Of a stretch of DNA of 64,000 nucleotides, positions 18,570-26,875 are shown piece after piece (within the stretch, counting starts at the first letter, position 1; the number at the start of each line of letters is the position of its first letter). The notes under the pieces are model-generated. The model was given only the letters and a program-made list of their open reading frames with translations. It was not told the origin of the DNA and ran no database searches. The stretch is taken from positions 186,001-250,000 of the forward strand of contig NZ_CAJEWD010000003.1 in assembly GCF_903994045.1 (NCBI RefSeq), in the 5' to 3' direction. The position numbers were made by a program, and so were the translations under genes. The DNA comes from Jeotgalicoccus meleagridis. Lineage in GTDB: Bacteria; Bacillota; Bacilli; Staphylococcales; Salinicoccaceae.

Positions 18570-18623
18570 TTGACAAAACAACATCCTAGTAGTAGGATGT
18601 ATATAGCCTAGTAATAGGATATC
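18570..18623 (+). promoter_or_regulatory. Promoter with twin operator palindromes ahead of DUF896-marR
   Basis: TTGACA at 18570-18575, a 17-base spacer and TAGGAT at 18593-18598 form a sigma-A-like promoter. A palindrome ATCCTA-gtag-TAGGAT (18583-18598) covers the -10 box, and a second CCTA-gtaa-TAGG (18607-18618) follows 24 bases on. The two sites share the core CCTAGTARTAGG. The natural candidate binder is the MarR protein encoded two genes downstream. Confidence 0.7.
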
Positions 18624-18645
18624 AAAAATGAAAGGAGAAATACGC

Positions 18646-18882
18646 ATGATTTCTAGTTTAAAACGCATTAACGAACTGGCTCAAAAAAACCGTGCTGAAG
18701 GCCTAACTGAGGCTGAAATAGCTGAAAGAGCTGAGTTAAGAAAAGAATATTTACAGGAAATTCGTGGTCAGGTTTCTTCTAATATCACTTCAATTACGAT
18801 TCAAAATGAAGAAGGTATAGATGTTACACCTGCCAAACTAAACGTTGAAAAAGTTAAAAAATACTTGGACGGTTTCCAATAA
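18646..18882 (+). CDS. DUF896 (YnzC-family) protein
   Basis: Small 78-residue cytoplasmic protein of the YnzC/DUF896 family: a conserved pair of helices with RINELAQKNRAEGLTEAE and ELRKEYLQ. Its molecular role is unknown. ATG 18646 is chosen because AAAGGAG lies 8 bases before it; the ATG at 18628 has no RBS. It shares a promoter with twin palindromes and is followed by a hairpin before the marR gene. Confidence 0.88.
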   Translation: MISSLKRINELAQKNRAEGLTEAEIAERAELRKEYLQEIRGQVSSNITSITIQNEEGIDVTPAKLNVEKVKKYLDGFQ

Positions 18883-18887
18883 ATAAT

Positions 18888-18920
18888 AGCCTTCACCAGC
18901 TAAGGTGAAGGCTCATTTTG
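18888..18920 (+). terminator. Hairpin between DUF896 and marR genes
   Basis: Ten-base perfect stem (18888-18897 with 18904-18913), 6-base loop, then CATTTTG. The T tract is weak, so it may be an attenuator that lets part of the transcript run into marR. Confidence 0.65.
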
Positions 18921-18937
18921 TTAGAGGAGTGAATACT

Positions 18938-19363
18938 TTGAATAAAAATATTGATACGACGCTTTTTAAACATTTAATTAACGCGTCTAAAATTATACAT
19001 GATCAAGTATTTAAAGATATTAAAAAATATGGCTTAACTTATGAAAACTTAATGGTTTTAGAATGTTTATATCACCATGGTCCACACTACATACAAGTTC
19101 TAAGCGATAAACTATACATTCCTAGTGGAAGTATCACCTATATAGTTAATAAACTAGAAAAGAAATCCTTAGTCCGACGAGAAATACAATCCTACAATAA
19201 AAGATATTGCAAAGTGTTTATCACGGATGAAGGAGAATCTTTATTCACAAAAGTTGACGCAATTTATACCGACAATATCGAATTAAGCTTCTCTAACTTA
19301 AGTACCAATCGTAAAAAAGAAATAAACAATGCCTTAAAACAAATATGTCAAAAAGAGGAGTAG
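18938..19363 (+). CDS. MarR-family transcriptional regulator
   Basis: Winged-helix MarR protein of about 141 residues. The recognition region SGSITYIVNKLEKKSLV (about 75-91) and wing with REIQSYNKRY are visible. The start is set at TTG 18938, eight bases after AGAGGAG; an upstream in-frame GTG at 18905 lies inside the preceding hairpin and is unlikely. It probably autoregulates through the CCTAGTARTAGG palindromes ahead of the DUF896 gene. The inducer is not evident. Confidence 0.82.
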   Translation: MNKNIDTTLFKHLINASKIIHDQVFKDIKKYGLTYENLMVLECLYHHGPHYIQVLSDKLYIPSGSITYIVNKLEKKSLVRREIQSYNKRYCKVFITDEGESLFTKVDAIYTDNIELSFSNLSTNRKKEINNALKQICQKEE

Positions 19364-19384
19364 GGTTTTAATCCTACTCCTCTT
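19353..19384. terminator. Bidirectional terminator marR / mqo
   Basis: Perfect 12-bp stem (19353-19364 with 19373-19384) with an 8-base loop covering the marR stop codon and lying 6 bases from the mqo stop. Confidence 0.8.
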
Positions 19385-19389
19385 ATATA

Positions 19390-20859
19390 TTATAATCCTA
19401 ATATAGCTTTACTCTCTTTTCTAATTCCTCTCATAAGTTCATCGTCATCAATTAATGATTGTCCGTATGATGGAATCATCTCAACCAACTGCTCTTTCCA
19501 CTCTTCAATATAACCCGGGAAATTTTTCTCAATAATTTCTAGAGCAACAGCAACGGATACAGAAGCACCAGGAGATTCTCCTAATAGCGCCATAATACTG
19601 TGATCTTCTGAATTAATAACCTCTGTTCCAAATTGGATATAACCTCGGCCATCGGCTTGACTGTCTTTGATTACTTGGACACGTTTACCGGCTATGTGTA
19701 AATCCCAGTCCTCATCTTTAGCATCAGGCACAAATCGTCTTAACTCTGTCATACGATCTTTTTTCTTCATCAACACTTGTTCAATTGAATATTGAATTAA
19801 AGGAAGATTTTTAGCACCAGCTATAAGCATTGTCATAAGGTTACTGCTATTTACTGATTTAAATAAATCGGTATTAGAACCATACTTCAACAACTTAGGT
19901 CCAATCGCTGCAAAAGGTCCAAAGAGTAGACTTTCTTGACCGTTTAAATAGCGACGGTCTAAATGAGGCACTGTCATAGGCGGTTTGCCCTCAGGCTCTT
20001 TACCATACACTTTGGCTTGGTGTGCATTCACTATAACAGGATTATTACAAACTAAGAAAGCGCCACTAATTGGAAAACCACCGATGTGCTTACTTTCTTT
20101 TATTCCTGTTTTTTGAAGTAGGGGAATAGCGTGTCCGCCAGCACCGATGAAAACATAGTCTGCTGTATGGAACTCTAAACTTCCTCTGTCGTTTTGCACT
20201 TGTACTTCCCATCGTCCATCATCTAAACGGCGGAAACCTTTAACTTCATGATTAAAATGAACAGATGTCCGATTTAAACTTGATAAATTGCTTACCAACT
20301 GACGGGTGAGCGCTCCAAAGTTCACATCTGTACCATAATCTACCTTACTTGCTGCGAGCGTTTCATTTTCTGATCTACCATTCATCATGAGTGGGATCCA
20401 ATTCTTAATCTCTTCATGATTTTCTGAATATTTTAGTCCCTCAAACATCGCTAAGTCTTTTAATGCCTCATATCTTTTCTTAAGAAAATTAACATTTTTA
20501 CTTCCTTCAACAAAGCTGATATGAGGGAGTGGTTTAATAAATGAAGATGGTTCTTCTAAGACTTCATTCTTCACTAGGTAGGACCAAAACTGCTTAGATA
20601 TTTCAAATTGTTCATTAATTACTTTAGCTTTTTCAAAATCTATGGAACCATCTTCCTGTTCAACTGTATAGTTCAACTCACATAAAGCAGCATGTCCTGT
20701 TCCTGCATTATTCGTCTCATTAGAGCTTTCTAATGCCGGCTGATCTAAACGCTCGAACATCTTTATGTTCCATGATGGCTCTAGTTTTTTAATAAAAGTT
20801 CCAAGGGTGGCACTCATAATTCCTGCACCAATTAAAATAATATCTTTAGACTCTGACAT
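19390..20859 (-). CDS. mqo: Malate:quinone oxidoreductase
   Basis: FAD-dependent peripheral membrane enzyme oxidising L-malate to oxaloacetate and passing electrons to menaquinone, a TCA-cycle step. It has the N-terminal dinucleotide fold DIILIGAGIMSATLG (residues about 6-20), the Mqo motif NNAGTGHAALCELNY and the C-terminal SPGAS. About 489 residues, the usual Mqo length. ATG 20859, 7 bases after GAAGG, is preferred over ATG 20877. The usp gene ends 32 bases upstream, so mqo may be read with the usp pair. Confidence 0.93.
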   Translation of the reverse strand: MSESKDIILIGAGIMSATLGTFIKKLEPSWNIKMFERLDQPALESSNETNNAGTGHAALCELNYTVEQEDGSIDFEKAKVINEQFEISKQFWSYLVKNEVLEEPSSFIKPLPHISFVEGSKNVNFLKKRYEALKDLAMFEGLKYSENHEEIKNWIPLMMNGRSENETLAASKVDYGTDVNFGALTRQLVSNLSSLNRTSVHFNHEVKGFRRLDDGRWEVQVQNDRGSLEFHTADYVFIGAGGHAIPLLQKTGIKESKHIGGFPISGAFLVCNNPVIVNAHQAKVYGKEPEGKPPMTVPHLDRRYLNGQESLLFGPFAAIGPKLLKYGSNTDLFKSVNSSNLMTMLIAGAKNLPLIQYSIEQVLMKKKDRMTELRRFVPDAKDEDWDLHIAGKRVQVIKDSQADGRGYIQFGTEVINSEDHSIMALLGESPGASVSVAVALEIIEKNFPGYIEEWKEQLVEMIPSYGQSLIDDDELMRGIRKESKAILGL

Positions 20860-20890
20860 AGGTGAACCTTCTTTCATATTAAACTCGAAT

Positions 20891-21313
20891 TTATTTAATA
20901 ATGATTACCGGTATATTAACACGTTTCGCAATCTTATGCGTTACATGTCCTAAGACATGTTTTATCTGCATTCTAGAGCGTTTGTTAGACATCACTACAA
21001 CGTCATAATTACCGTTATCAATCTCTTCTTTTAAACTCGCAATAACGGGTCCAGACTTAAATTTAAATTCATAGTTTAAAGGACGGCTATCAAGTTCTTT
21101 TTTAAAGAAGTCCATATCTTCTATTCGCTCTTTAGTGATATCATCAAAATGCTTACCTTGAAATTTTACGTTATCCGCCATTTCATTTTCTGGAATGACA
21201 TTAAAGACCGTCACTTTAGCTTCTTCGTTTCCACGAGTTAACTTAACAAGCTCATCTGGTACATTTGTAAATGAGTTTCCAAAGTCAAAGGGAACTAAAA
21301 TATTTTTATACAT
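20891..21313 (-). CDS. Universal stress protein (UspA family), copy 2
   Basis: 140-residue single-domain Usp, probably a dimeric cytoplasmic stress protein. It starts MYKNILVPFDFGNS and ends in a VVMSNKRSRMQIK...VNIPVIIIK strand. The ATP-binding GxxGxx(9)S motif of ATP-type Usps is altered (MSNKRSR... region), as in its tandem partner. It lies 17 bases downstream of the paralogue and upstream of mqo, and the two share near-identical N- and C-termini, so they arose by tandem duplication. Confidence 0.88.
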   Translation of the reverse strand: MYKNILVPFDFGNSFTNVPDELVKLTRGNEEAKVTVFNVIPENEMADNVKFQGKHFDDITKERIEDMDFFKKELDSRPLNYEFKFKSGPVIASLKEEIDNGNYDVVVMSNKRSRMQIKHVLGHVTHKIAKRVNIPVIIIK

Positions 21314-21330
21314 TAAGCATTCCTCTCTTT

Positions 21331-21753
21331 CTATTTAACAATCATTACTGGAATATTGATTCGCTTAGCTATCTTATGCGTCACTTGCCCAAGTACATGT
21401 TTAATTTCTCGTTTAGAACGCTTGTTACTCATAACGACCATGTCGTAGTCATTATTTTTGATTTCATTCATAAGTGTTGGAATTACTCTACCTGTTTCAA
21501 AGCGAACTTGATAGGTTAGATTCAATTCATCAAGCTTGTCTGTAAAAGGTTTCAATTCTCTTTTCTTGTCCTCAACAATTTCATTGAAGCGTTTGCCATT
21601 AAATTTCACATCGCTAGACATTTCATCCTCTGTAATAACGTTAAAAATTGTTATCATCGCATTTTCGTCTGGGTCTGTTAATTTAATCAGTTGATCGGGT
21701 ACATTTTCAAATGAGTTTCCGAAATCATAGGGTAGTATAATATTTTTGTACAT
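21331..21753 (-). CDS. Universal stress protein (UspA family), copy 1
   Basis: 140-residue Usp paralogue of the adjacent gene, of equal length and alignable end to end (MYKNIILPYDFGNS; C-terminal INIPVMIVK). Upstream on the minus strand, TTTAA and GGGAAA about 13 bases apart vaguely resemble a SigB promoter, which would suit a stress gene, but the match is weak. It is the first gene of a usp-usp(-mqo) unit. Confidence 0.88.
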   Translation of the reverse strand: MYKNIILPYDFGNSFENVPDQLIKLTDPDENAMITIFNVITEDEMSSDVKFNGKRFNEIVEDKKRELKPFTDKLDELNLTYQVRFETGRVIPTLMNEIKNNDYDMVVMSNKRSKREIKHVLGQVTHKIAKRINIPVMIVK

Positions 21754-21840
21754 TCACACTCATCCTCATCTATTTTTTCTCATCAATACAATACTCTTTC
21801 CCCTGTTAGGGTAATTTAAAGCATGATTTACAAAATCATA

Positions 21841-22431
21841 TCAAATTCCAGCAGCCTTGAATACACCATTTATAGTGAAGGTATCGATATAATTTGCCAT
21901 TTTCTCTACAGGTATGACACAGCCATCTTGTAACCACTTCATCATAATCCCCATATGAGCGTGAATAAGATAGATAATTAGATATTCTTCATCAACTTTT
22001 GATTTGAACTTAACATCGAATTCTCTACTTTTATCACTATAAAAGTTATACATATGTTGAGAAAATTTTTCCGATAAAGCGTTAGTACCTAAGCCAGCAG
22101 CAATGACCATTACTCTTTCTTTATTCTCTTTAATGTAGGAAAAAAATGAAATAATTACTTGGCGTAAATTTTTCTCATCTAAATCACTTAAATTTTCTCC
22201 TTTAATATTGTCGTATAATAAATGATCAATCGCTTCAACCATTTCTTTTTGGTAACTTTCAATCAGTTCATATTTATCTTTATAATATGCATAAAATGTC
22301 CCTCTATTTATCATGGCTTCATTACTAATATCTTGAATAGTAATTCTTTCAAAGGATTTCTTCTCTAATAATGATACAATTGCACGGTCAATTGCAGCCA
22401 TTGTCTTTTGAACTCTCAAATCTTTTTTCAT
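21841..22431 (-). CDS. TetR/AcrR-family regulator
   Basis: TetR protein with HTH at about 15-60 (ISNEAMINRGTFYAYY) and a C-terminal TetR_C_8-like domain. It is divergent from the YhgE-type membrane protein with a palindrome between them, so it most likely controls that gene and itself. ATG 22431, nine bases after GGAAAGG, is favoured over a TTG at 22449 that overlaps that RBS. Confidence 0.85.
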   Translation of the reverse strand: MKKDLRVQKTMAAIDRAIVSLLEKKSFERITIQDISNEAMINRGTFYAYYKDKYELIESYQKEMVEAIDHLLYDNIKGENLSDLDEKNLRQVIISFFSYIKENKERVMVIAAGLGTNALSEKFSQHMYNFYSDKSREFDVKFKSKVDEEYLIIYLIHAHMGIMMKWLQDGCVIPVEKMANYIDTFTINGVFKAAGI

Positions 22432-22521
22432 TTTATCCAACCTTTCCAAACGAAGTGTCGGTTATCTTACAAACCAAATAACATCGTCTATTGAAAAATT
22501 TAATTTGCGACATATAATGAA

Positions 22522-22544
22522 TTATTGTACACTTTGTATAATAA
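22522..22544. promoter_or_regulatory. Palindromic operator with embedded -10 box
   Basis: Arms 22522-22531 and 22535-22544 are complementary at 9 of 10 positions around a 3-base spacer, and TATAAT at 22537-22542 lies in the right arm. Position 30 bases before the yhgE-type gene and 90 after the TetR start fits a TetR operator. Confidence 0.6.
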
Positions 22545-22574
22545 CTTTAACACAAAAAATGAAAGGATGATAAA

Positions 22575-24143
22575 ATGCTCGATGACTTTAAATTTATTTT
22601 TAAAAAACCTGCACTTTTAGTTTCTCTACTCGCTATCGCCTTGCTTCCTGTAATATATGCTGTTACTTTTCTTGGGGCGATGTGGAACCCTTATGAAAGA
22701 ACACAAGATTTAAATTTTCACATAGTAAATGAAGATACGGGTACTGAGGATATAAATATCGGTAATAATATAGAAGAAGAATTGGAAGAAAACGATCAGT
22801 TAAATTGGAAATTCACTAGCTTAGAAGAAGCTGAACAAGCACTCCATGATGGTCAGGCATACGGTTATATATTAATTCCTTCTGATGCCTCAGAAAATGC
22901 TGAAACTTTTCTAACAGACGATGCCAAACAAGTAAACCTTGAACTACACACTAACCCTGGCTATAACGTTATTGGTTCTATAATGGCTGAACAAGCGGGG
23001 TCTGAATTAGAAAACACTGTACGTTCAGAAATATCTAGCACCTACACAAGTGCTTTAATAGAACAACTTGGTCAATTAGCCGATCGTAGTGATGAAGCTG
23101 GACAAGCAATCACAGATTTAAAAACAGGTGCAGAAGACTTAGATGAAGGTATTGGTCAAGTAGAACAATCTGCTGGACAGCTTTCAGAAGGTGCAAATAC
23201 TTTATATAGTGGAGAACAACAATTCTCAAGTCAGTTAGAACAATTAGCACCAATGTTAGGAAACTATGGTACACAATTAATTTCTGCTCAAAACCAATTA
23301 GAAAGTGGAGCAGGTGAACTCAACAACGGTCTAAATCAAATGACTTCAGGTGTTGGTGAATTAAAAGCAGGTTCAAACCAATTATCTACTGCGCTTGAAG
23401 ACATCGATAATCAATTCCAAGGACTACAAGAAAAAATGGAAAATGAAAATCTCGCCTTTACTAAAGAAGGTGCAGATGCAATCACTAACCCAATCAATCT
23501 AACAACAGTCAATATTGTTGAAGCAGATACCTATGCACAAGGTTTTGCTCCATTAATCATTTCAATTTCTGTCTTTATTGGTGCAATTACTTTCAATGTA
23601 GTTTATCCAACTAATAAACAGTTCGGTACAGACACTTCAATCTTTAAACGTTGGATTGGTCGTGGTCTATTGATTCTGAGTCACTCATTAATCATCTCAG
23701 TCTTCTTATACATTGCTATGGCATGGGGAATGCAGATTGGTATTGCTGATAATCTTAAATTCTTTACCATCATGTTCTCATGGGCGGTTGTATCGATTAC
23801 CTTAATTTCAGCCTTAGTCACAATGCTTGGAAATGTCGGTAAATACATTGGTATTATACTCTTGGTTCTACAACTTGCTGCAAGTGGCGGAACCTTCCCA
23901 ATTGAAACAGCCAATAACTTTTATCAAAAACTCTTTGAAATCATTCCTATGGCTTACACCGTTACTGGGTTTAAAGAAGCTATTTTTGATCAAAGTTTCA
24001 ATGTCGACTTCTCGACAATTATGCTCATCTTAGGTGCTGTTGCTTTAATCTCATATTTAGTGATACTTCTATTCTTCTTCTTGAAGAAAAAATTCCCTAA
24101 ATATAAAGATAAAATCACTGAAATGAGTAGATTTGAAAGTTAA
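22575..24143 (+). CDS. YhgE/Pip-family membrane protein
   Basis: ABC-2-like membrane protein of the YhgE/phage-infection-protein family, 522 residues. N-terminal helix (about 12-34), long extracellular domain with regularly spaced Gly/Ser-Asn coiled-coil-like repeats (GAEDL, GIGQ, GANTL, GAGEL, GVGEL), then five or six C-terminal helices. Members act as phage receptors (Lactococcus Pip) or putative exporters. It is shorter than Bacillus YhgE. Regulated by a divergent TetR; a perfect palindromic terminator follows. Confidence 0.85.
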   Translation: MLDDFKFIFKKPALLVSLLAIALLPVIYAVTFLGAMWNPYERTQDLNFHIVNEDTGTEDINIGNNIEEELEENDQLNWKFTSLEEAEQALHDGQAYGYILIPSDASENAETFLTDDAKQVNLELHTNPGYNVIGSIMAEQAGSELENTVRSEISSTYTSALIEQLGQLADRSDEAGQAITDLKTGAEDLDEGIGQVEQSAGQLSEGANTLYSGEQQFSSQLEQLAPMLGNYGTQLISAQNQLESGAGELNNGLNQMTSGVGELKAGSNQLSTALEDIDNQFQGLQEKMENENLAFTKEGADAITNPINLTTVNIVEADTYAQGFAPLIISISVFIGAITFNVVYPTNKQFGTDTSIFKRWIGRGLLILSHSLIISVFLYIAMAWGMQIGIADNLKFFTIMFSWAVVSITLISALVTMLGNVGKYIGIILLVLQLAASGGTFPIETANNFYQKLFEIIPMAYTVTGFKEAIFDQSFNVDFSTIMLILGAVALISYLVILLFFFLKKKFPKYKDKITEMSRFES

Positions 24144-24157
24144 AAATAAGAAGAAAA

Positions 24158-24188
24158 AACCAGCTCAGTTAACTGAGCTGGTTTTTTT
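24158..24188. terminator. Bidirectional terminator yhgE-type / symporter
   Basis: Perfect 26-base palindrome (24158-24183) flanked by A and T runs on opposite sides, between two convergent genes. Confidence 0.88.
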
Positions 24189-24201
24189 CCTACATATAAT
24201 A

Positions 24202-25473
24202 CTACAGAGTAGAAAGATATTCTTCTCCTTTTTCTTTATCATATGATTTCTCCCATTTAGCAATAAAGATTGCTGCGACCGAGTTACCTAAAACGTTGAC
24301 ACAAGTTCTAAGCATCTCAAGTATTCTATCTACACCAATGATTAAAGCTAATCCTTGTGGATTTAAGCCCATTGATCCAAGTGTTGTTAGAAGTACTACA
24401 ATAGATGCGCCTGGAACACCTGCCATACCTTTAGATGTAATCATCAAAGTAAACATTAACAAAATTTGTTCCCCGATACTCAAATCAACGCCGTAAAGTT
24501 GTGCCACAAAGAGGGCCGCAATAGATTGATACATAGCTGCACCATCTAAGTTGAAAGAATATCCTGTTGGAATAACAAAGGATGCAATGTCTCTTGGAAC
24601 ACCAAAGTGTTCCATCTTTTTCATTACTATAGGAAGTACTGATTCAGAGCTCGCTGTGGAGAAGGCGAGTAGTAGTTCATTTTTTAATAGTTTAATTAAA
24701 GCAAAAATACTAACACCACAATATTTTGAGACAAGTCCTAACACTATAAAAATAAAGAAGAACATAGCCACAATAACAACTAAACATAATTTTAATAATG
24801 GTATTAAAGCAGACAAACCAAAAGTAATGATTGTCGTTGTAATAAAGGCAAACACTGCTAATGGTGCTAATAATAAAATTTTACTAATCATCCAAAACAC
24901 TGCGTCAAGTACACCTGATAAAACATTCTTAACAGGTTGCGACTTCTCTCCAATAGAAGCTAAGGCAAGACCAAAGAAGACTGAAACGAAGATGATTGGT
25001 AATAAATCTCCTTGTGCCATGGCATCAATGATGTTCGGTGGAATAATATTAACCACAGTATCAATTAATGAATTCGCATATTTTGTTTCTTCTGCCGTCG
25101 TTGCAGTTTGTTCATATGAAGAAATATCTCCCTCAGGTAATAATGAAGGATCTAAACCTTCACCTGGTTTAAAGATATTACCAAATAAAGAACCTAAGAA
25201 AATTGCAAAGCTAGTCATAATGACAAAGTAGAGTAAGGTTTTCCAACCATATCTACCAATTGTTGCTTTATCTCCAACATTAGCAATGGCTAAAGATAAA
25301 GAACAAAAAATTATCGGTACGATAACCATTTTAATAAGATTTAAAAAGATATCTCCAAGTGGTTGAATATATCCTATTGCTGTAACGTTCCCATGCAAGA
25401 TTGCTCCAAGGCCAATACCAAGTACAAGAGCAATTAAAATTTGTGCTGGTAAACTTATTCTCTTTTTCTTCAT
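24202..25473 (-). CDS. Dicarboxylate/amino-acid:cation symporter (GltT/DctA family)
   Basis: SLC1/DAACS secondary transporter, 423 residues, taking up glutamate/aspartate or C4-dicarboxylates with Na+ or H+. Signature elements are present: the HP1 serine motif FSTASSESVLP, the helix-7 motif NLDGAAMY (NMDGT class) and the HP2 segment SKGMAGVPGAS. The substrate cannot be settled by eye. Its 5' leader on the minus strand contains a strong hairpin at 25530-25563. Confidence 0.88.
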   Translation of the reverse strand: MKKKRISLPAQILIALVLGIGLGAILHGNVTAIGYIQPLGDIFLNLIKMVIVPIIFCSLSLAIANVGDKATIGRYGWKTLLYFVIMTSFAIFLGSLFGNIFKPGEGLDPSLLPEGDISSYEQTATTAEETKYANSLIDTVVNIIPPNIIDAMAQGDLLPIIFVSVFFGLALASIGEKSQPVKNVLSGVLDAVFWMISKILLLAPLAVFAFITTTIITFGLSALIPLLKLCLVVIVAMFFFIFIVLGLVSKYCGVSIFALIKLLKNELLLAFSTASSESVLPIVMKKMEHFGVPRDIASFVIPTGYSFNLDGAAMYQSIAALFVAQLYGVDLSIGEQILLMFTLMITSKGMAGVPGASIVVLLTTLGSMGLNPQGLALIIGVDRILEMLRTCVNVLGNSVAAIFIAKWEKSYDKEKGEEYLSTL

Positions 25474-25529
25474 CTTGCTTACCTTCTTCCTAAAAAATTA
25501 CACCAATCAACCCCTTATGAAAATGAACT

Positions 25530-25563
25530 CCCGATACAAAGTGGTCACACACTCTGTATCGGG
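25530..25563. repeat. Leader hairpin upstream of the symporter gene
   Basis: Arms CCCGATACA (25530-25538) and TGTATCGGG (25555-25563), extended inward by AGTG/CACT after one mismatch. No T run follows on either strand close by. It lies 57 bases before the symporter start, so it is an operator or a leader structure rather than a plain terminator. Confidence 0.5.
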
Positions 25564-26040
25564 CTTCAATTCATTCAAGTATTGTTTATCTCTCTATTTT
25601 TTAAAAAGATTTATATAAATTTTATAAAATGATATTGGTGTATTTAATGTTGTTCGCATTCTTTATTTAAAAATGCACATTTATTATTATAATCCGACTG
25701 TAAATAAAAGCATAGAAAAATTTTTTATTTAAATAACATTTAATTAAAACGATGGGGAAAATAAGAAATTATCTAATCAATTTAGTAAAAAACTGTTAAA
25801 TTAACAGTTTAATTTCCATAGTGTTACTTCAATAGTCTGAAATAATACAGGAGTATTACACTATTACAAAGTAATGTCTAACTGTAATTGCATTATTATT
25901 GACCTGTAACATACGTAATCAAATTCTGTGGTACATTAGTAACTGTCGTAAAGAGGAAGTAGATACGAGTGCTTGTTCAGAGGAACAGTTAAAGAAGTGC
26001 ACAATTTTAATATATTTATATTTTTTGGAGGAAGTAAATA
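25564..26040. promoter_or_regulatory. Long A-T-rich upstream region of the IsaA-like gene
   Basis: About 470 bases without a credible gene. It holds a perfect 21-base palindrome (arms AAACTGTTAA and TTAACAGTTT, 25790-25810) and a second dyad ATTAC-AAA-GTAAT (about 25864-25876) nested within ATTACA...TGTAAT. TTGACC lies at 25899-25904. The strong RBS GGAGG at 26027-26031 is 9 bases from the gene. Cell-wall transglycosylase genes of this type are usually under WalR control, but I found no convincing TGTWAH-N5-TGTWAH box. Confidence 0.5.
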
Positions 26041-26760
26041 ATGAAGAAAACAATATTAGCAACATCATTAGCATTAGGATTAGGCGTAACAGGTGTCGTA
26101 GCAGATCAAGAAGCAGAAGCATCATCAATCAACAAAGAAGAGTTAGCTCAAACAGCTCAAAACAACCCAGCTGAATTAAATGCAGCTCCAATCCACGAAG
26201 GTGCATATGACTACAACTTCACACTAAACAACGTAAACTATGATTTCTCTTCAGATGGAAATAGTTACTCATGGGCTTACAGTGCAAACGGTAATGCTAC
26301 AGCAACTAACTACACTAACGAAACTGTAGAAGCTCCTAAAGTAGAAGAAATCCAAGTTGAAGAAGTTCAAGAAGTTGAACAAACTAACTACACTGAGTAC
26401 AACACTCAAGAAACACAAACTCAACAAGCTGCTCCTGCAGTTGAAGAAAAACAAGAAGTTTCTCAACCAGCAGCTCCAGCTCCAACACAATCAACTTCAT
26501 CATCAAATGGTTCTACTAAATCACAATTCTTAGCTGCAGGTGGTACCGAAGCTATGTGGAATAACATCGTTCTTCCTGAGTCTGGCGGTAACCCAAGTGC
26601 AGTAAGCCCTAACGGCTACCAAGGTCTTGGACAAACTAAAGAATCTTGGGGAACTGGTTCAGTAGCTGACCAAACTTCTGGTATGCTTAACTATGCTAAA
26701 CAACGTTACGGTTCAATTGACAATGCAATTCAATTCAGAAATGCAAATAACTGGTGGTAA
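26041..26760 (+). CDS. IsaA/SceD-family secreted transglycosylase-like protein
   Basis: Secreted cell-wall protein of 239 residues. It has a signal peptide (MKKTILATSLALGLG..., likely cleaved after AEAS at about 28), the IsaA/SceD N-terminal block (INKEELAQ..., APIHEGAYDY), and a Glu/Gln/Pro/Ala-rich linker (about 95-158). The C-terminal lysozyme-like domain has LPESGGNPSA containing the presumed catalytic Glu, and ends FRNANNWW. It cleaves or remodels peptidoglycan. A very strong RBS and codon bias point to high expression; it has its own long upstream region and terminator. Confidence 0.85.
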   Translation: MKKTILATSLALGLGVTGVVADQEAEASSINKEELAQTAQNNPAELNAAPIHEGAYDYNFTLNNVNYDFSSDGNSYSWAYSANGNATATNYTNETVEAPKVEEIQVEEVQEVEQTNYTEYNTQETQTQQAAPAVEEKQEVSQPAAPAPTQSTSSSNGSTKSQFLAAGGTEAMWNNIVLPESGGNPSAVSPNGYQGLGQTKESWGTGSVADQTSGMLNYAKQRYGSIDNAIQFRNANNWW

Positions 26761-26774
26761 GATCCGCTTTTAAC

Positions 26775-26820
26775 AAAAATAACTCTGGAGTACATCACTC
26801 CAGAGTTATTTTTTTATATG
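26775..26820 (+). terminator. Terminator of the IsaA-like gene
   Basis: 17-bp perfect stem (26775-26791 with 26797-26813), 5-base loop, T run. Confidence 0.9.
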
Positions 26821-26875
26821 CTGTATAATATATTTAATAAGTTTTAGTATTAAATTAAAAAATAGGAGGCATCAT

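Noticed and set aside
25850-25930. WalR box upstream of the IsaA-like gene
   Set aside because: ATTACA/TGTAA words occur, but not with the required 5-base spacing between direct repeats.
25899-26174. 91-residue plus-strand frame upstream of and overlapping the IsaA-like gene
   Set aside because: Low-complexity product (Arg/Ser repeats) from the out-of-frame signal-peptide region, no RBS; a shadow of the real gene.
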